Shown here: positions 17,079 to 25,794 of the stretch, piece after piece
Layout of the letters: each line of letters begins with the position of its first letter
Numbering within the stretch: the first letter of the stretch is position 1
Assembly: GCA_016650125.1 (NCBI GenBank)
Contig: JAENWT010000004.1
Span: 124,001-188,000, forward strand
Source: Thermoleophilia bacterium
Lineage (GTDB): Bacteria; Actinomycetota; Thermoleophilia; Solirubrobacterales; 70-9
Direction: 5' to 3'
Length of the DNA: 64,000 nt
The notes under the pieces: generated by a model
What the model was told of the DNA's origin: nothing
The model's input: the letters and a program-made list of their open reading frames with translations, nothing else
Databases searched by the model: none
Position numbers and translations under genes: made by a program

Positions 17079-19072
17079 GCAACATCGTGGGAGTGGACGT
17101 CGGCGGGACCTTCACGGATGTCTACTACTTCGGAGGCGACGGCTCGACCCGGACCGCGAAAGCTCCGACAACCGGCGACACGATCAGCGGGGTCATCGAC
17201 GCGCTGACCCAGGTCAGTCCGGCGAGCCAGGTCGACTCTCTCGCCTTTGGGTCCACGATCGCTACCAATGCGCTCGTTCAGAGGAAGCTGGCCAAGGTGG
17301 GAGTGCTTACCACTACTGGCTTCCGCGACGTCTTGGATATTCGCCGGCTCTGGCGCCGGGACCTGTTCGGCCACTCCTGGGACCGTCCCGACGCGGTGGT
17401 GCCCAGGCGCTTTCGCATCGAGGCCGGAGGCCGCATCGACTGGCTCGGAACCGAAGTTGAACCGCTGGTCGAGGAAGACGTCCACGAGGCCGCCGAGTTC
17501 TTCGAACGGGTCGGAATCGAATCGGTGGCGGTGTCCTTCCTGTTCTCCTATTTGAACGCCGACCATGAGCAACGCGCGGCCGAAATTCTCAGGGACCGTC
17601 TACCCGGTGTTCACGTGATGCTCTCCAGCGATGTCAACCCGGAGCGCAGCGAATACGAGCGCACCTCAACGACGGCCATCGCGGCCGGCCTTGCCCCGGT
17701 TATCGATCAGGCTCTCGAGTCGGTAGAACGCAATCTTGGCGAGGCCGGTCTGCGTCGTCCCCCGAGGGTCATGAAGTCGAATGGAGGCGTGATGTCGGTG
17801 AGAGCCGCCCGCGAACGGCCGGTTGAGCTGGTCAAGTCCGGGCCGGCCGGGGGAGCTTCCGCCGGAACCTTCCTGTCGGAGAAACTAGGCGAGCCTCGTT
17901 TGATCCTGATCGACATCGGTGGCACGACCGCCGACGCGAGCCTGATCGTCGACGGGCGGGCTGTCCGCGCCAATCACGACATGCTCGAGTGGGACATTCC
18001 ACTACGGGTTCCGGTCGTCGATATCCGGTCGGTCGGTGCCGGCGGCGGTTCGATCGCACATCTGGACGCCGCCGGGGGTCTCGGGGTCGGACCCCAGTCG
18101 GCGGGAGCCGAGCCGGGTCCCGTGGCTTACGGCAAGGGCGGAACCGAACCCACGGTGACCGATGCCGCGATTGTTTCCGGTCTGATCGATCCGGACTACT
18201 TCCTTGCCGGCACCATTCCACTCGACGCCGCTGCCGCGGGTGAGTCCGTTCAACCGATAGCCGACTCACTGGGATACAGCACCGGAGAAGCAGCCGCCGC
18301 GATCATGCATGTAGCAGCGATTGAGATGGCCACCCTGGTCCGCGAGATCACGGTTGACCGAGGACTTGACCCGCGCGATTTCGCGTTGGTGGCTTTCGGT
18401 GGGGCCGGACCCCTCTTCGTCGGAACCCTGCTCGAGGAGCTGGACCTGAAGAAGGGGTATGTACCGACCGGCGCTTCCACCCTGTCGGCGATGGGAGGGG
18501 CCTTCGCCGATGTCACGTTCGACTACGTCCGTTCCGAAGTCGGGACCGTGGGTGAGGGGTCACACGATCTGGGGTCGGCGTTCGATCACCTACTGGCCAA
18601 GGCCAGAGTCGATATCAGTGCCGAAGAATTGACGGAGGTTGAGATGAGTACGTCGATCGATATGCGTTACCTGGGCCAGTGGCACGAACTCGAGATGAAC
18701 TTAGAGCCCGGGGGCGACCTGCTCGAGGCTGCGGCCCGCTTCGAAAGTGAACACATGGAGCTCTGGGGCCACACCAGACCGGAAGAGCCGATCGAGTTCA
18801 CGGCGATCAGGGTGCGGGCACTCTCCCGAATGCCCAAGCCGGTCATGAACGAGCAGGAGCCAGTCGCTGGAACCGAACCGAAGGCCCATCGTGAGGTCAC
18901 CTTCTTCCGCGGGAGCCCGAGTCAGGTCCCGGTATACGAGCGTACCGACCTCGGGCGGGACTGGTCGGTCGAAGGCCCAGTGATCGTGGAGGAGCCACAG
19001 ACCACGACGATCGTCCCCGATGGTCTCCGCCTGAGTATCGGCAATCTCGGCGAACTGGTGGTGGAGCGATGA
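17075..19072 (+). CDS. hyuA: HyuA-type hydantoinase/oxoprolinase subunit A
   Basis: Large ATP-using subunit of the hydantoinase A/5-oxoprolinase family, which couples ATP hydrolysis to opening of a cyclic amide, or to carboxylation in some members. The 665-residue protein has the actin-like phosphate loop VDVGGTFTDVYYF at the start, a second one LIDIGGTTADASLI near 275 and the family motif DIRSVGAGGGSIAH near 312. AFGGAGPLF lies near 445. It overlaps the ABC ATPase and hyuB by four bases each. The operon suggests the substrate is what the importer brings in; its chemistry is not determined by sequence. Confidence 0.88.
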   Translation: MSNIVGVDVGGTFTDVYYFGGDGSTRTAKAPTTGDTISGVIDALTQVSPASQVDSLAFGSTIATNALVQRKLAKVGVLTTTGFRDVLDIRRLWRRDLFGHSWDRPDAVVPRRFRIEAGGRIDWLGTEVEPLVEEDVHEAAEFFERVGIESVAVSFLFSYLNADHEQRAAEILRDRLPGVHVMLSSDVNPERSEYERTSTTAIAAGLAPVIDQALESVERNLGEAGLRRPPRVMKSNGGVMSVRAARERPVELVKSGPAGGASAGTFLSEKLGEPRLILIDIGGTTADASLIVDGRAVRANHDMLEWDIPLRVPVVDIRSVGAGGGSIAHLDAAGGLGVGPQSAGAEPGPVAYGKGGTEPTVTDAAIVSGLIDPDYFLAGTIPLDAAAAGESVQPIADSLGYSTGEAAAAIMHVAAIEMATLVREITVDRGLDPRDFALVAFGGAGPLFVGTLLEELDLKKGYVPTGASTLSAMGGAFADVTFDYVRSEVGTVGEGSHDLGSAFDHLLAKARVDISAEELTEVEMSTSIDMRYLGQWHELEMNLEPGGDLLEAAARFESEHMELWGHTRPEEPIEFTAIRVRALSRMPKPVMNEQEPVAGTEPKAHREVTFFRGSPSQVPVYERTDLGRDWSVEGPVIVEEPQTTTIVPDGLRLSIGNLGELVVER

Positions 19073-21144
19073 ATCAGGAAAAGCTTGATCCCGTCCTCGC
19101 CAGGGTTCTCGCCCGCTCCTTTGAGTCGACCTGTGCAGAGATGGGCAGCGCGATGATCCGCACGGCGGTGTCGGCCGTGTTCGTCGAAGGTCGCGACTTC
19201 TCCTGCGCGATGCTCGACACACGCGCCGAACTGGTCGCGGCAGCCAACTTCGATCCGAGTCATCTATCGGCGATGGCGCTGACCACTGAATTCGCGATGA
19301 TGCACCTCGGCTGGGAGAACCTGGCCGAAGGGGACGTGATTGTCGTCAATGATCCGTATCGGGGCGGCGGTCACCTTCCCGACATCTGTGTAATCCGGCC
19401 GATTTTCGCGGCCGGTGAACTGCTCGGTCTGGCGATCAACCGGGGACACCACATCGACATCGGTGGCATGTCGGTCGCGGGTTTCCCCGGCACGGCCAAA
19501 TCGATCCACCAGGAGGGGATGCGCATCCCCCCGGTGAAGTGGTTCGAAGGAGGGGTCGAGCGGCCGCAAATAATGGACCTGATCCTGCTGAACGTTCGCT
19601 TTCCGCGCGAGCAGCTCGGTGACTTCCGTGGGCAACTTGCCAGCTGCGTCACCGCTGAGCAGCGGATCCAGGAACTGGTGGCTCGATACGGCATCGAAAC
19701 GGTGCGGACCGCGATGCAGGAGACGAAGGATCATTCGGAGCGCCTGATGCGATCAGCGATCAGCGATATTCCGGACGGTGACTACCGATTTACCGACGTG
19801 ATGGACGATGACGGAGTCGGAAACGGACCCTACGAGATCAAGGTCCAGATCCGGGTCGCCGAAGATTCGGTGGTCGTTGACTTCGGGGGGTCCAGTGCGC
19901 AGGCAAAGGGACCGATCAATTCGTCGTATGGCAACACGGTGGGCAGTGTCTTCAACGCGTTCATGCACACCTTCGGCGCGGATATCCCGTTCAATCACGG
20001 CAGCTTTCGGCCGATCGGCTTCGAGATCCCTCGGGGCTCGCTGCTCAATCCGATCCCACCGGCGCCGGTTTTCGGCGGAGTGACGGAGACTTCGATCCGG
20101 ATCATCGACGCGGTGTTCGGGGCGCTGGGTGAAGCGGTCCCCGAACGGGTTGCGGCCGGGTGCTACGGGACCTGCATCAACATTGCGGGTGGAGGCTGGG
20201 ATGACACTCGCTCGAAGGAGTTCGGTGTCTATTTCTTCCAGGAGGGCGGCTGGGGAGCGACATCCTGGCGAGACGGCTGGACCTCGGTTCCGAATCCGAC
20301 CTCCAACTTCAACGACTATCCGGCTGAAGTCGTCGAGTCCACCTTGCCACTGAGAGTTCGCGAGTTCGCCTTGAACGAGGATTCCGGGGGCCCCGGAATG
20401 AATCGTGGTGGTCTCGGGACGCGCCGGATCTACGAGATGCTCGCGGACCGCTGCGACGTAAATGCCCTTGGCGACCGCTTCAAGACTCCCCCCTATGGCA
20501 TCGAGGGAGGAGCGGAAGGCGCTGCCGCAAGACTCCATTTGCGTCGCTCAGGCGAAAGCGAAGGCCGGCCCTTCGACGAGGTGTTCGAGCTTGATTCGCC
20601 GTCGAAGTTCGCGGAAATCACCCTTTGGGCCGGCGATCGGGTCGAGATGATGACCGGCGGAGGCGGCGGTTTCGGCAACCCCTTCACACGGGATCCAGAA
20701 AGGGTGCGGCACGATGTCGAGGAGGGCTTCGTGTCTGCCCTTCAGGCCCGGGTTGGTTACGGGGTAGTCATCGAAAAGGTGGGCGAGGAATTTGTGCTTG
20801 ATCCCGAGGCCACGATGGACCTGCGGAGCGTGCCACGTGAACCATTGGTCCCGACCCCACACGGCGAAGTAGTCAAGGACAGCGTTCCCGAGGGCCGGGA
20901 AGCCCAGGATGTGGCCAGGGTCGAGGCGCTGGTTGAGCGGGTCGAGAAGGAGATCGGCGACGACCCCTGTCGCACGCAGTGCCCGATGCAGGCAGATCCA
21001 GTTCGGTGCCCGTTCCATCATCCCTTCGCGGCGGAGTTCTGGGATGCCGAGGCGCTGGAGCGGTGGGCCGCGAAGAACTGCATGTTGGCCTCCACGCGAC
21101 GGCAGGCACCGAAGGTTCGAGAACTTCAGGAGGTGTCCAAGTGA
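19069..21144 (+). CDS. hyuB: HyuB-type hydantoinase/oxoprolinase subunit B with Cys-rich tail
   Basis: Partner subunit of HyuA. The 691-residue protein shows the HyuB core: NDPYRGGGHLPDICV near residue 93, FPGTAKSIHQEGMRIPP near 138 and the late TGGGGGFGNPFTRDPE near 528. Typical HyuB proteins are about 520-590 residues. Here roughly 100 residues follow the core and end in DPCRTQCPMQADPVRCPFHH and a final AKNC, with five Cys and two His that could bind metal. ATG at 19069 overlaps hyuA. The stop abuts kdd with AGGAGG inside the hyuB end serving as its ribosome-binding site. Confidence 0.87.
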   Translation: MNQEKLDPVLARVLARSFESTCAEMGSAMIRTAVSAVFVEGRDFSCAMLDTRAELVAAANFDPSHLSAMALTTEFAMMHLGWENLAEGDVIVVNDPYRGGGHLPDICVIRPIFAAGELLGLAINRGHHIDIGGMSVAGFPGTAKSIHQEGMRIPPVKWFEGGVERPQIMDLILLNVRFPREQLGDFRGQLASCVTAEQRIQELVARYGIETVRTAMQETKDHSERLMRSAISDIPDGDYRFTDVMDDDGVGNGPYEIKVQIRVAEDSVVVDFGGSSAQAKGPINSSYGNTVGSVFNAFMHTFGADIPFNHGSFRPIGFEIPRGSLLNPIPPAPVFGGVTETSIRIIDAVFGALGEAVPERVAAGCYGTCINIAGGGWDDTRSKEFGVYFFQEGGWGATSWRDGWTSVPNPTSNFNDYPAEVVESTLPLRVREFALNEDSGGPGMNRGGLGTRRIYEMLADRCDVNALGDRFKTPPYGIEGGAEGAAARLHLRRSGESEGRPFDEVFELDSPSKFAEITLWAGDRVEMMTGGGGGFGNPFTRDPERVRHDVEEGFVSALQARVGYGVVIEKVGEEFVLDPEATMDLRSVPREPLVPTPHGEVVKDSVPEGREAQDVARVEALVERVEKEIGDDPCRTQCPMQADPVRCPFHHPFAAEFWDAEALERWAAKNCMLASTRRQAPKVRELQEVSK

Positions 21145-22184
21145 TGCCGTCTGCCGACAGCCTTGGAGCCGACCGGGTGATCTCGCCTCCCGGGGCCCTG
21201 CCCCAGAGTGCCCGGAGGATCCATGCTGATCTTCCGACTCGGGTTCACGAAATCGGTATTGATGTGGAGACACTTTGTCTGGATTCGACCAGCTTCAGGC
21301 AGCTCTCGGATGAGGCGGAAGGCGATCCGCTCCGGATTGCAGAGTTGATCTCGGGGATCGTTCAGGATCGCGGCAAGATGCACAACCCGGTGACCGGATC
21401 GGGTGGAGTGCTGATCGGCACGGTCAAGGAGGTCGGCTCGGCGCTCGAGGATCCACCTTCGATCGGTGACCGTATTGTCACGCTCGCGTCGCTGACCCTG
21501 ACTCCACTTACCCTCGAGCGGGTCGGACCGGTCGAAACAGGTTCGGCCCAGATCCCGGTGGAGGGCACGGCTTTCTTGATGAGTTCAGCCCCCTGGGCGG
21601 AATGCCCGGACGACCTTGATCTGGACGTCGCGCTGGCCGCATTGGACGTTTGCGGATCTCCCTGGCAGACGAGGGAGCTGGTTGACAGGGGCGACACGGT
21701 GATGATCCTGGGTGCCGGTCACGCGGGAAAGCTGGCTATGGCGGCGGCCCGCGAACAACTCGGAAACTCGGGACTACTGGTGACCGTTGACAACAGCGAA
21801 ATGGCCTGCTCCCGGGCCCAGGAGCTGGGCCTCTCGGACCACGTCGTCCAAGCGGATCTCCGTAATCCCCTGAGCACCGTCGAAGCCCTGCGTCAGGCCG
21901 GGGTGGTCGGCCAGGCTGACCTCACGATCGTCGTGGTAAACGCCACGGACTGCGAAGCGACTTCGATCCTGCTGACCAAGAACAGCGGAACCGTTCTCTT
22001 CTTCTCGATGGCGACTTCATTCACGGCCGCGGCGCTCGGGTCCGAAGGTGTTTCTTCGAGGGCCCGCATGTTGATCGGATCAGGCTACTCACCGGATCGC
22101 GGTGCCTATGCGCTTGAACTTCTGCGGTCACATCCCACACTCCAAGACGCGCTGTCGAAAGAACCGAAAGAGGTACTCGAATGA
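21144..22184 (+). CDS. kdd: L-erythro-3,5-diaminohexanoate dehydrogenase-like (Kdd)
   Basis: NAD-dependent oxidative deaminase that turns 3,5-diaminohexanoate into 3-oxo-5-aminohexanoate in lysine fermentation. The 346-residue sequence carries the Kdd family pattern: RVHEIGIDVETLCLDSTSFRQ near residue 34, GKMHNPVTGSGGVLIG near 76, TLASLTLTPLTLE near 112 and the dinucleotide-binding MILGAGHAGKLAM near 190. The start ATG at 21144 has AGGAGG nine bases upstream and overlaps the hyuB stop by one base. The stop overlaps kce. True substrate could be a close analogue, since no aminomutase genes are present. Confidence 0.85.
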   Translation: MPSADSLGADRVISPPGALPQSARRIHADLPTRVHEIGIDVETLCLDSTSFRQLSDEAEGDPLRIAELISGIVQDRGKMHNPVTGSGGVLIGTVKEVGSALEDPPSIGDRIVTLASLTLTPLTLERVGPVETGSAQIPVEGTAFLMSSAPWAECPDDLDLDVALAALDVCGSPWQTRELVDRGDTVMILGAGHAGKLAMAAAREQLGNSGLLVTVDNSEMACSRAQELGLSDHVVQADLRNPLSTVEALRQAGVVGQADLTIVVVNATDCEATSILLTKNSGTVLFFSMATSFTAAALGSEGVSSRARMLIGSGYSPDRGAYALELLRSHPTLQDALSKEPKEVLE

Positions 22185-23041
22185 CAACCTGGAACGAGCA
22201 GCCGGTGATCATCACCGTGGCGCCCACCGGCGCCGAAGTAACCCGCGAAGAAAACCCCAAGGTTCCCTACACGCCGACTGAGATTGCGGCATCGGCCTGC
22301 GACGCCGCCCAAGCCGGGGCATCGCTGGTTCACCTGCACGCGCGCGAGGACGACGGAACACCGAGCGCCCGCCCCGAACTCTTCGAGGAAGCAATCCAGA
22401 AAATTCGATCGGGATCAGATCTCATCACCATGGTTTCTACTGGTGGCGCAGTTTGGATGGGGATAGAAGATCGAACTACCGGTCTCGAGGCGAATCCGGA
22501 CGTGGCCGGTGTAGAAACCGGTTCGCTGAACTTCGGCGATGAAGCGTTCGTCACGATCCGTCCCCACGGGTTGGGAATAATCGATCGGGCCACCAAGGCG
22601 GGCATCGCCCTCGAAGTGGAAGCATTTGAGGTGGGACACGTGCATGCGGCGGTCCAGATGGTCGATTCCGGTGAGATGCCTGAGCCCCTCCGCATGAACC
22701 TCGTGTTCGGAGTCCCGGGCGGCATCGACGCGTCTCCGGAAGCGCTGTCGGCCATGTTGCGGCCGCTACCACAGGGCACGCCCTGGTCGATCACTTGCGT
22801 TGGTCGTCACCAGGACCGGATGCTCGCTCTCGGCCTGCTCTTCGGCGCGACCGGGATCCGTGTCGGATTCGAGGATGCGGTCTATATGCGTCGCGGTGTG
22901 CTCGCGGAGAGCAACGCCGAACTGGTGAGGAAAGCGGTGACTCTCGTTCATTCGCTCGGTCGGGAGGTTGCAACACCTGCGCAGGCGAGAGAAATCCTCG
23001 GCCTGCCGAGGGCCCCTTCCGGGTCCGGGGTGACGACATGA
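22181..23041 (+). CDS. kce: 3-keto-5-aminohexanoate cleavage enzyme (Kce/BKACE family)
   Basis: Zinc-dependent beta-keto acid cleavage enzyme. Kce condenses 3-oxo-5-aminohexanoate with acetyl-CoA to give 3-aminobutyryl-CoA and acetoacetate. The 286-residue protein shows PTGAEVTREENPKVPYTPTE near residue 10, the metal-binding strand LVHLHAREDDGTP near 46, STGGAV near 83, and CVGRHQDRMLALGLLFGATG near 205 followed by VGFEDAVYM. BKACE enzymes vary in substrate. The neighbouring kdd and the divergent kal make the lysine-type reaction most likely. It overlaps genes on both sides by four bases. Confidence 0.87.
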   Translation: MTTWNEQPVIITVAPTGAEVTREENPKVPYTPTEIAASACDAAQAGASLVHLHAREDDGTPSARPELFEEAIQKIRSGSDLITMVSTGGAVWMGIEDRTTGLEANPDVAGVETGSLNFGDEAFVTIRPHGLGIIDRATKAGIALEVEAFEVGHVHAAVQMVDSGEMPEPLRMNLVFGVPGGIDASPEALSAMLRPLPQGTPWSITCVGRHQDRMLALGLLFGATGIRVGFEDAVYMRRGVLAESNAELVRKAVTLVHSLGREVATPAQAREILGLPRAPSGSGVTT

Positions 23042-23547
23042 CCGGTCTGGAACTGGAGGGGGCTCGGCTCCGCGATCCCGACGCCGGAGTTGATGCGATG
23101 GCGATCCGGTGGCGCGACCTTGACCCGCTCGGTCACGTGAACCACGAAGTCTTTCTCACATATCTGGAGCACATGAGAGACCGCTGGCTGTCCCGCATGA
23201 GTGAAGGGTCCCTCGGCCCGAGGGACTATGTTGTCGGCCGGGTAGAAGTCGACTTCCGGGCTGAACTGACCCAGGAAACCGGCTGGATCAACGGGATCTG
23301 CGAATTGAAATCGCTCGGCCGGTCAAGCGTGACAACGGCCGAATCTCTTACGACGCCTGACGGGACTCTCGCTGCCACAGCGACTGCGGTCCTCGTCATG
23401 TGGGACCCGATGACCCGCGCATCCCGGCCGCTGACCCAGGTGGAGAGAACATTGCTCTCCGGTACAGACGCCAGCAGCGACCCGAACTTTCCCGACGAAA
23501 CACCGACCGACGAACAAAGAGGTGAACCAGATGGACATGCCGCTTGA
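23038..23547 (+). CDS. Acyl-CoA thioesterase, hotdog (4HBT) family
   Basis: A 169-residue hotdog protein with the 4HBT pattern WRDLDPLGHVNHEVFLTYLEH near residues 24-44, where the Asp is the usual catalytic residue. ATG at 23038 overlaps the kce stop. The C-terminal 40 residues are polar and acidic and probably disordered. In the operon it may release a free acid from a CoA product or relieve CoA sequestration. The exact acyl group is unknown. It is distinct from Kal, also hotdog, which lacks the DxDxxGHVN motif. Confidence 0.82.
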   Translation: MTGLELEGARLRDPDAGVDAMAIRWRDLDPLGHVNHEVFLTYLEHMRDRWLSRMSEGSLGPRDYVVGRVEVDFRAELTQETGWINGICELKSLGRSSVTTAESLTTPDGTLAATATAVLVMWDPMTRASRPLTQVERTLLSGTDASSDPNFPDETPTDEQRGEPDGHAA

Positions 23548-24823
23548 TATCCCGACGGAGAGGTCCTCACAATTGGCCCAGCGGCTGCGACGAAGCCTGC
23601 CGGGAGGTGACACCCGTACATCCACCTATTACGCACCGTTCCCCCTTTCCCTGAGTGAAGGAAAAGGTTGTCGCGTGAGAGACGTGGACGGAAACGAGTT
23701 CATCGACCTGCTGAGCAATTTCACCGCGCTCGTCCACGGCCATGCTCCGGACACGGTTGTCAGAAGTCTCCACGAACAGGCCCTGATGGGCACGGCGTTC
23801 CCGGCGCCCGGAGAGGCCCAGGCATCGCTGGCCGAAGCAATCCGCGACCGGGTCGCCTCGATCGAGCTGATGCGTTTCACGAACTCCGGTAGCGAGGCGA
23901 TCATGATGGCGGTCAGAGCCGCTCGCTCGTTTACCGGGCGAGCGGCGATCATCAAGATAGACGGCGGCTATCACGGGTCCTGGGAGCAGGTTCCGATGGA
24001 CGTAGGCAGTGAAGCCTCACTTAGGGGGATTCCAGATTCCTCCCTGGATCTCCTTCATACGGTGCCGATGAATGACGTCCAAGCGCTCGAAAACATGTTC
24101 GCGCTGAGGGGCAGTGAGATTGCCGCGTTCTTGATCGAGCCCGTGATGGGGGAGGGCGTGCTGGTTGCCTCCGACGATTACCTCGCGGCGGCGAAAGAGC
24201 TGACCGAGGAGTATGGAGCGCTGCTTGTGTTCGACGAGGTGATCTCATTTCGCCTGGGGTTCGGCGGAAGGCAGGGGCAGGTGGGTGTGAAGCCGGACCT
24301 GACCACCCTGGGAAAGTTGATTGGAGGAGGCCTCCCCGTGGGAGCTTTCGGTGGGCGCCGCGACGTGATGGAGAGTTTCGATCCCACCCGTCCCGGCAAC
24401 CTCGAGCACGCCGGAACCTACAACGGCAACGCGATGACGATGGCCGCAGGTCTGGCGACACTTGACCTGCTGTCGGCTGACGAGATCGGGAGGATCAACT
24501 CCCTGGGCGAGCACTTCACCGCCGAACTCGATCGCTTGCTCGTCCAGTCGGCTTTGGATGGCAGGGCCACCGGTTGTGGTTCATTGACCCACGTCCACTT
24601 TGAGCTGAACTCAGAGGGAATGCCGGCCAAATTCGCCGACATGCGCCTGTCGAGCCCGCTGCTGAAGCAGTTTCACCGAGCCAGTCTGGACCAGGGGCTG
24701 TTCTTCGCCACGAGGGGCTTGATGTGCATGTCGACCGCGATGGACGAGGAAGTCGTCGACGAGATGCTGGGCGCCTTCACACTCGCAATCGAAAAGGTTG
24801 AAGGCAAGGTACGCGTGGGGTGA
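23531..24823 (+). CDS. Class III aminotransferase, GSAM/beta-amino-acid type
   Basis: PLP enzyme of fold type I, 430 residues. It resembles glutamate-1-semialdehyde aminomutase and the beta-phenylalanine aminotransferases that share that scaffold. Seen are GNEFIDLLSNFTALVHGHA near residue 53, FTNSGSEAIMMAVRAAR near 116, FDEVISFRLGFGG near 233 and the PLP-lysine region TTLGKLIGGGLPVGAFGG near 257. The true hemL lies at 34528, so heme synthesis is not its job. I chose ATG at 23531 with AGAGG eight bases upstream; GTG at 23522 is possible. It overlaps the thioesterase gene. A role in moving the beta-amino group of the imported substrate is inference. Confidence 0.85.
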   Translation: MDMPLDIPTERSSQLAQRLRRSLPGGDTRTSTYYAPFPLSLSEGKGCRVRDVDGNEFIDLLSNFTALVHGHAPDTVVRSLHEQALMGTAFPAPGEAQASLAEAIRDRVASIELMRFTNSGSEAIMMAVRAARSFTGRAAIIKIDGGYHGSWEQVPMDVGSEASLRGIPDSSLDLLHTVPMNDVQALENMFALRGSEIAAFLIEPVMGEGVLVASDDYLAAAKELTEEYGALLVFDEVISFRLGFGGRQGQVGVKPDLTTLGKLIGGGLPVGAFGGRRDVMESFDPTRPGNLEHAGTYNGNAMTMAAGLATLDLLSADEIGRINSLGEHFTAELDRLLVQSALDGRATGCGSLTHVHFELNSEGMPAKFADMRLSSPLLKQFHRASLDQGLFFATRGLMCMSTAMDEEVVDEMLGAFTLAIEKVEGKVRVG

Positions 24824-24835
24824 GCCGAGGGAATC

Positions 24836-25753
24836 TCAGCGGGCGAGTTCGAGGATCCGACCGACCATCTCGTTGAACTCGACGCCGGCCGCTTCCGCTG
24901 CCTGTGGCAGAAGCGATGTCTCGGTCATTCCGGGGATCGCGTTCACCTCGAGCACCTGGGGACCGTCCTCACCGAGGATCAGGTCGACCCGCGAGAAGCC
25001 CGAACATCCGAGCGCGTCGTAGGCGGCGAGGGCGACCCGGTTGATCTCTTGCGCTGAGGCCTCTTCGAGTTCCGCGGGGCAGATAAAATGCGCGCCGCCG
25101 ATCTCGTAGCGGGCCTCGAAGTCGTACGTGTTGCTGTCGGTCGGGATCACCTCGACGATCGGCAGGACCTCGTCACCGAGCACCGACACCGCGACCTCAC
25201 GGCCGCTGACCCAAGTCTCGAGCAGGGCCCGGCTGTCGTAGCTGAGCGCGGTGATCAGCGCGTCGGGAATGTCTTCCGGACTGGTCACGACCGTGATCCC
25301 GAGCGAAGATCCCTGTGAAGCGGGCTTGGCGACCAGGGGAATGCCAATGGTGTCGATCGCCCGCTGAAAGCTTGCCGCAGCGCCGAAATCACGGATCGCC
25401 GACTCGGAGAACGTGACCCAGTCCGGGGTCGGCAGACCGTGCTCGCGCAGGATGTACTTGGCCAGGCTCTTGTCCATGCAGCGCTGGCAGGCGGCGACGC
25501 CAGGACCGGTGTGGGGGATGCCCAGCAGCTCGAGCAGTGCCTGGATCGTGCCGTCCTCTCCCTCGGTACCGTGGAGCGCGATGAAGGCGACGTCGGGCCG
25601 GTTCGCTTCCAGCCGGCCGACCAGGTCCGGCCCGAGGTCGAGGTCTTCGACCACGTGCCCGAGATCGATCAGCGCCTCGGTCACCCGGGCGCCCGATCGC
25701 AGCGAGACGCCGCGCTCGAGCGAACGGCCACCCCGGAGCAGCGCGACTTTCAC
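24836..25753 (-). CDS. ddl: D-alanine--D-alanine ligase
   Basis: ATP-grasp enzyme that makes D-Ala-D-Ala for peptidoglycan. The 305-residue length is that of DdlB-type enzymes. Visible motifs are the N-terminal LLRGGRSLERGVSLRSG, the ATP-grasp segment FIALHGTEGEDGTIQALLE near residue 57, VAKPASQGSSLGI near 140 and the metal-binding VLEVNAIPGMTETSLLP near 268. It faces the catabolic operon tail-to-tail with a 12-bp gap. It probably belongs to a unit with the upstream aminotransferase, 41 bp away. Confidence 0.95.
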   Translation of the reverse strand: MKVALLRGGRSLERGVSLRSGARVTEALIDLGHVVEDLDLGPDLVGRLEANRPDVAFIALHGTEGEDGTIQALLELLGIPHTGPGVAACQRCMDKSLAKYILREHGLPTPDWVTFSESAIRDFGAAASFQRAIDTIGIPLVAKPASQGSSLGITVVTSPEDIPDALITALSYDSRALLETWVSGREVAVSVLGDEVLPIVEVIPTDSNTYDFEARYEIGGAHFICPAELEEASAQEINRVALAAYDALGCSGFSRVDLILGEDGPQVLEVNAIPGMTETSLLPQAAEAAGVEFNEMVGRILELAR

Positions 25754-25794
25754 GCTGACGCCTCCATCATTTGACCCTCGGCGGCAGCTTCACT

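Noticed and set aside
20830-20843. CACGTGAA-containing sequence as a second parS
   Set aside because: Only the central CACGTGAA matches; several outer bases differ from the consensus. The similar site near 23131 fails for the same reason.
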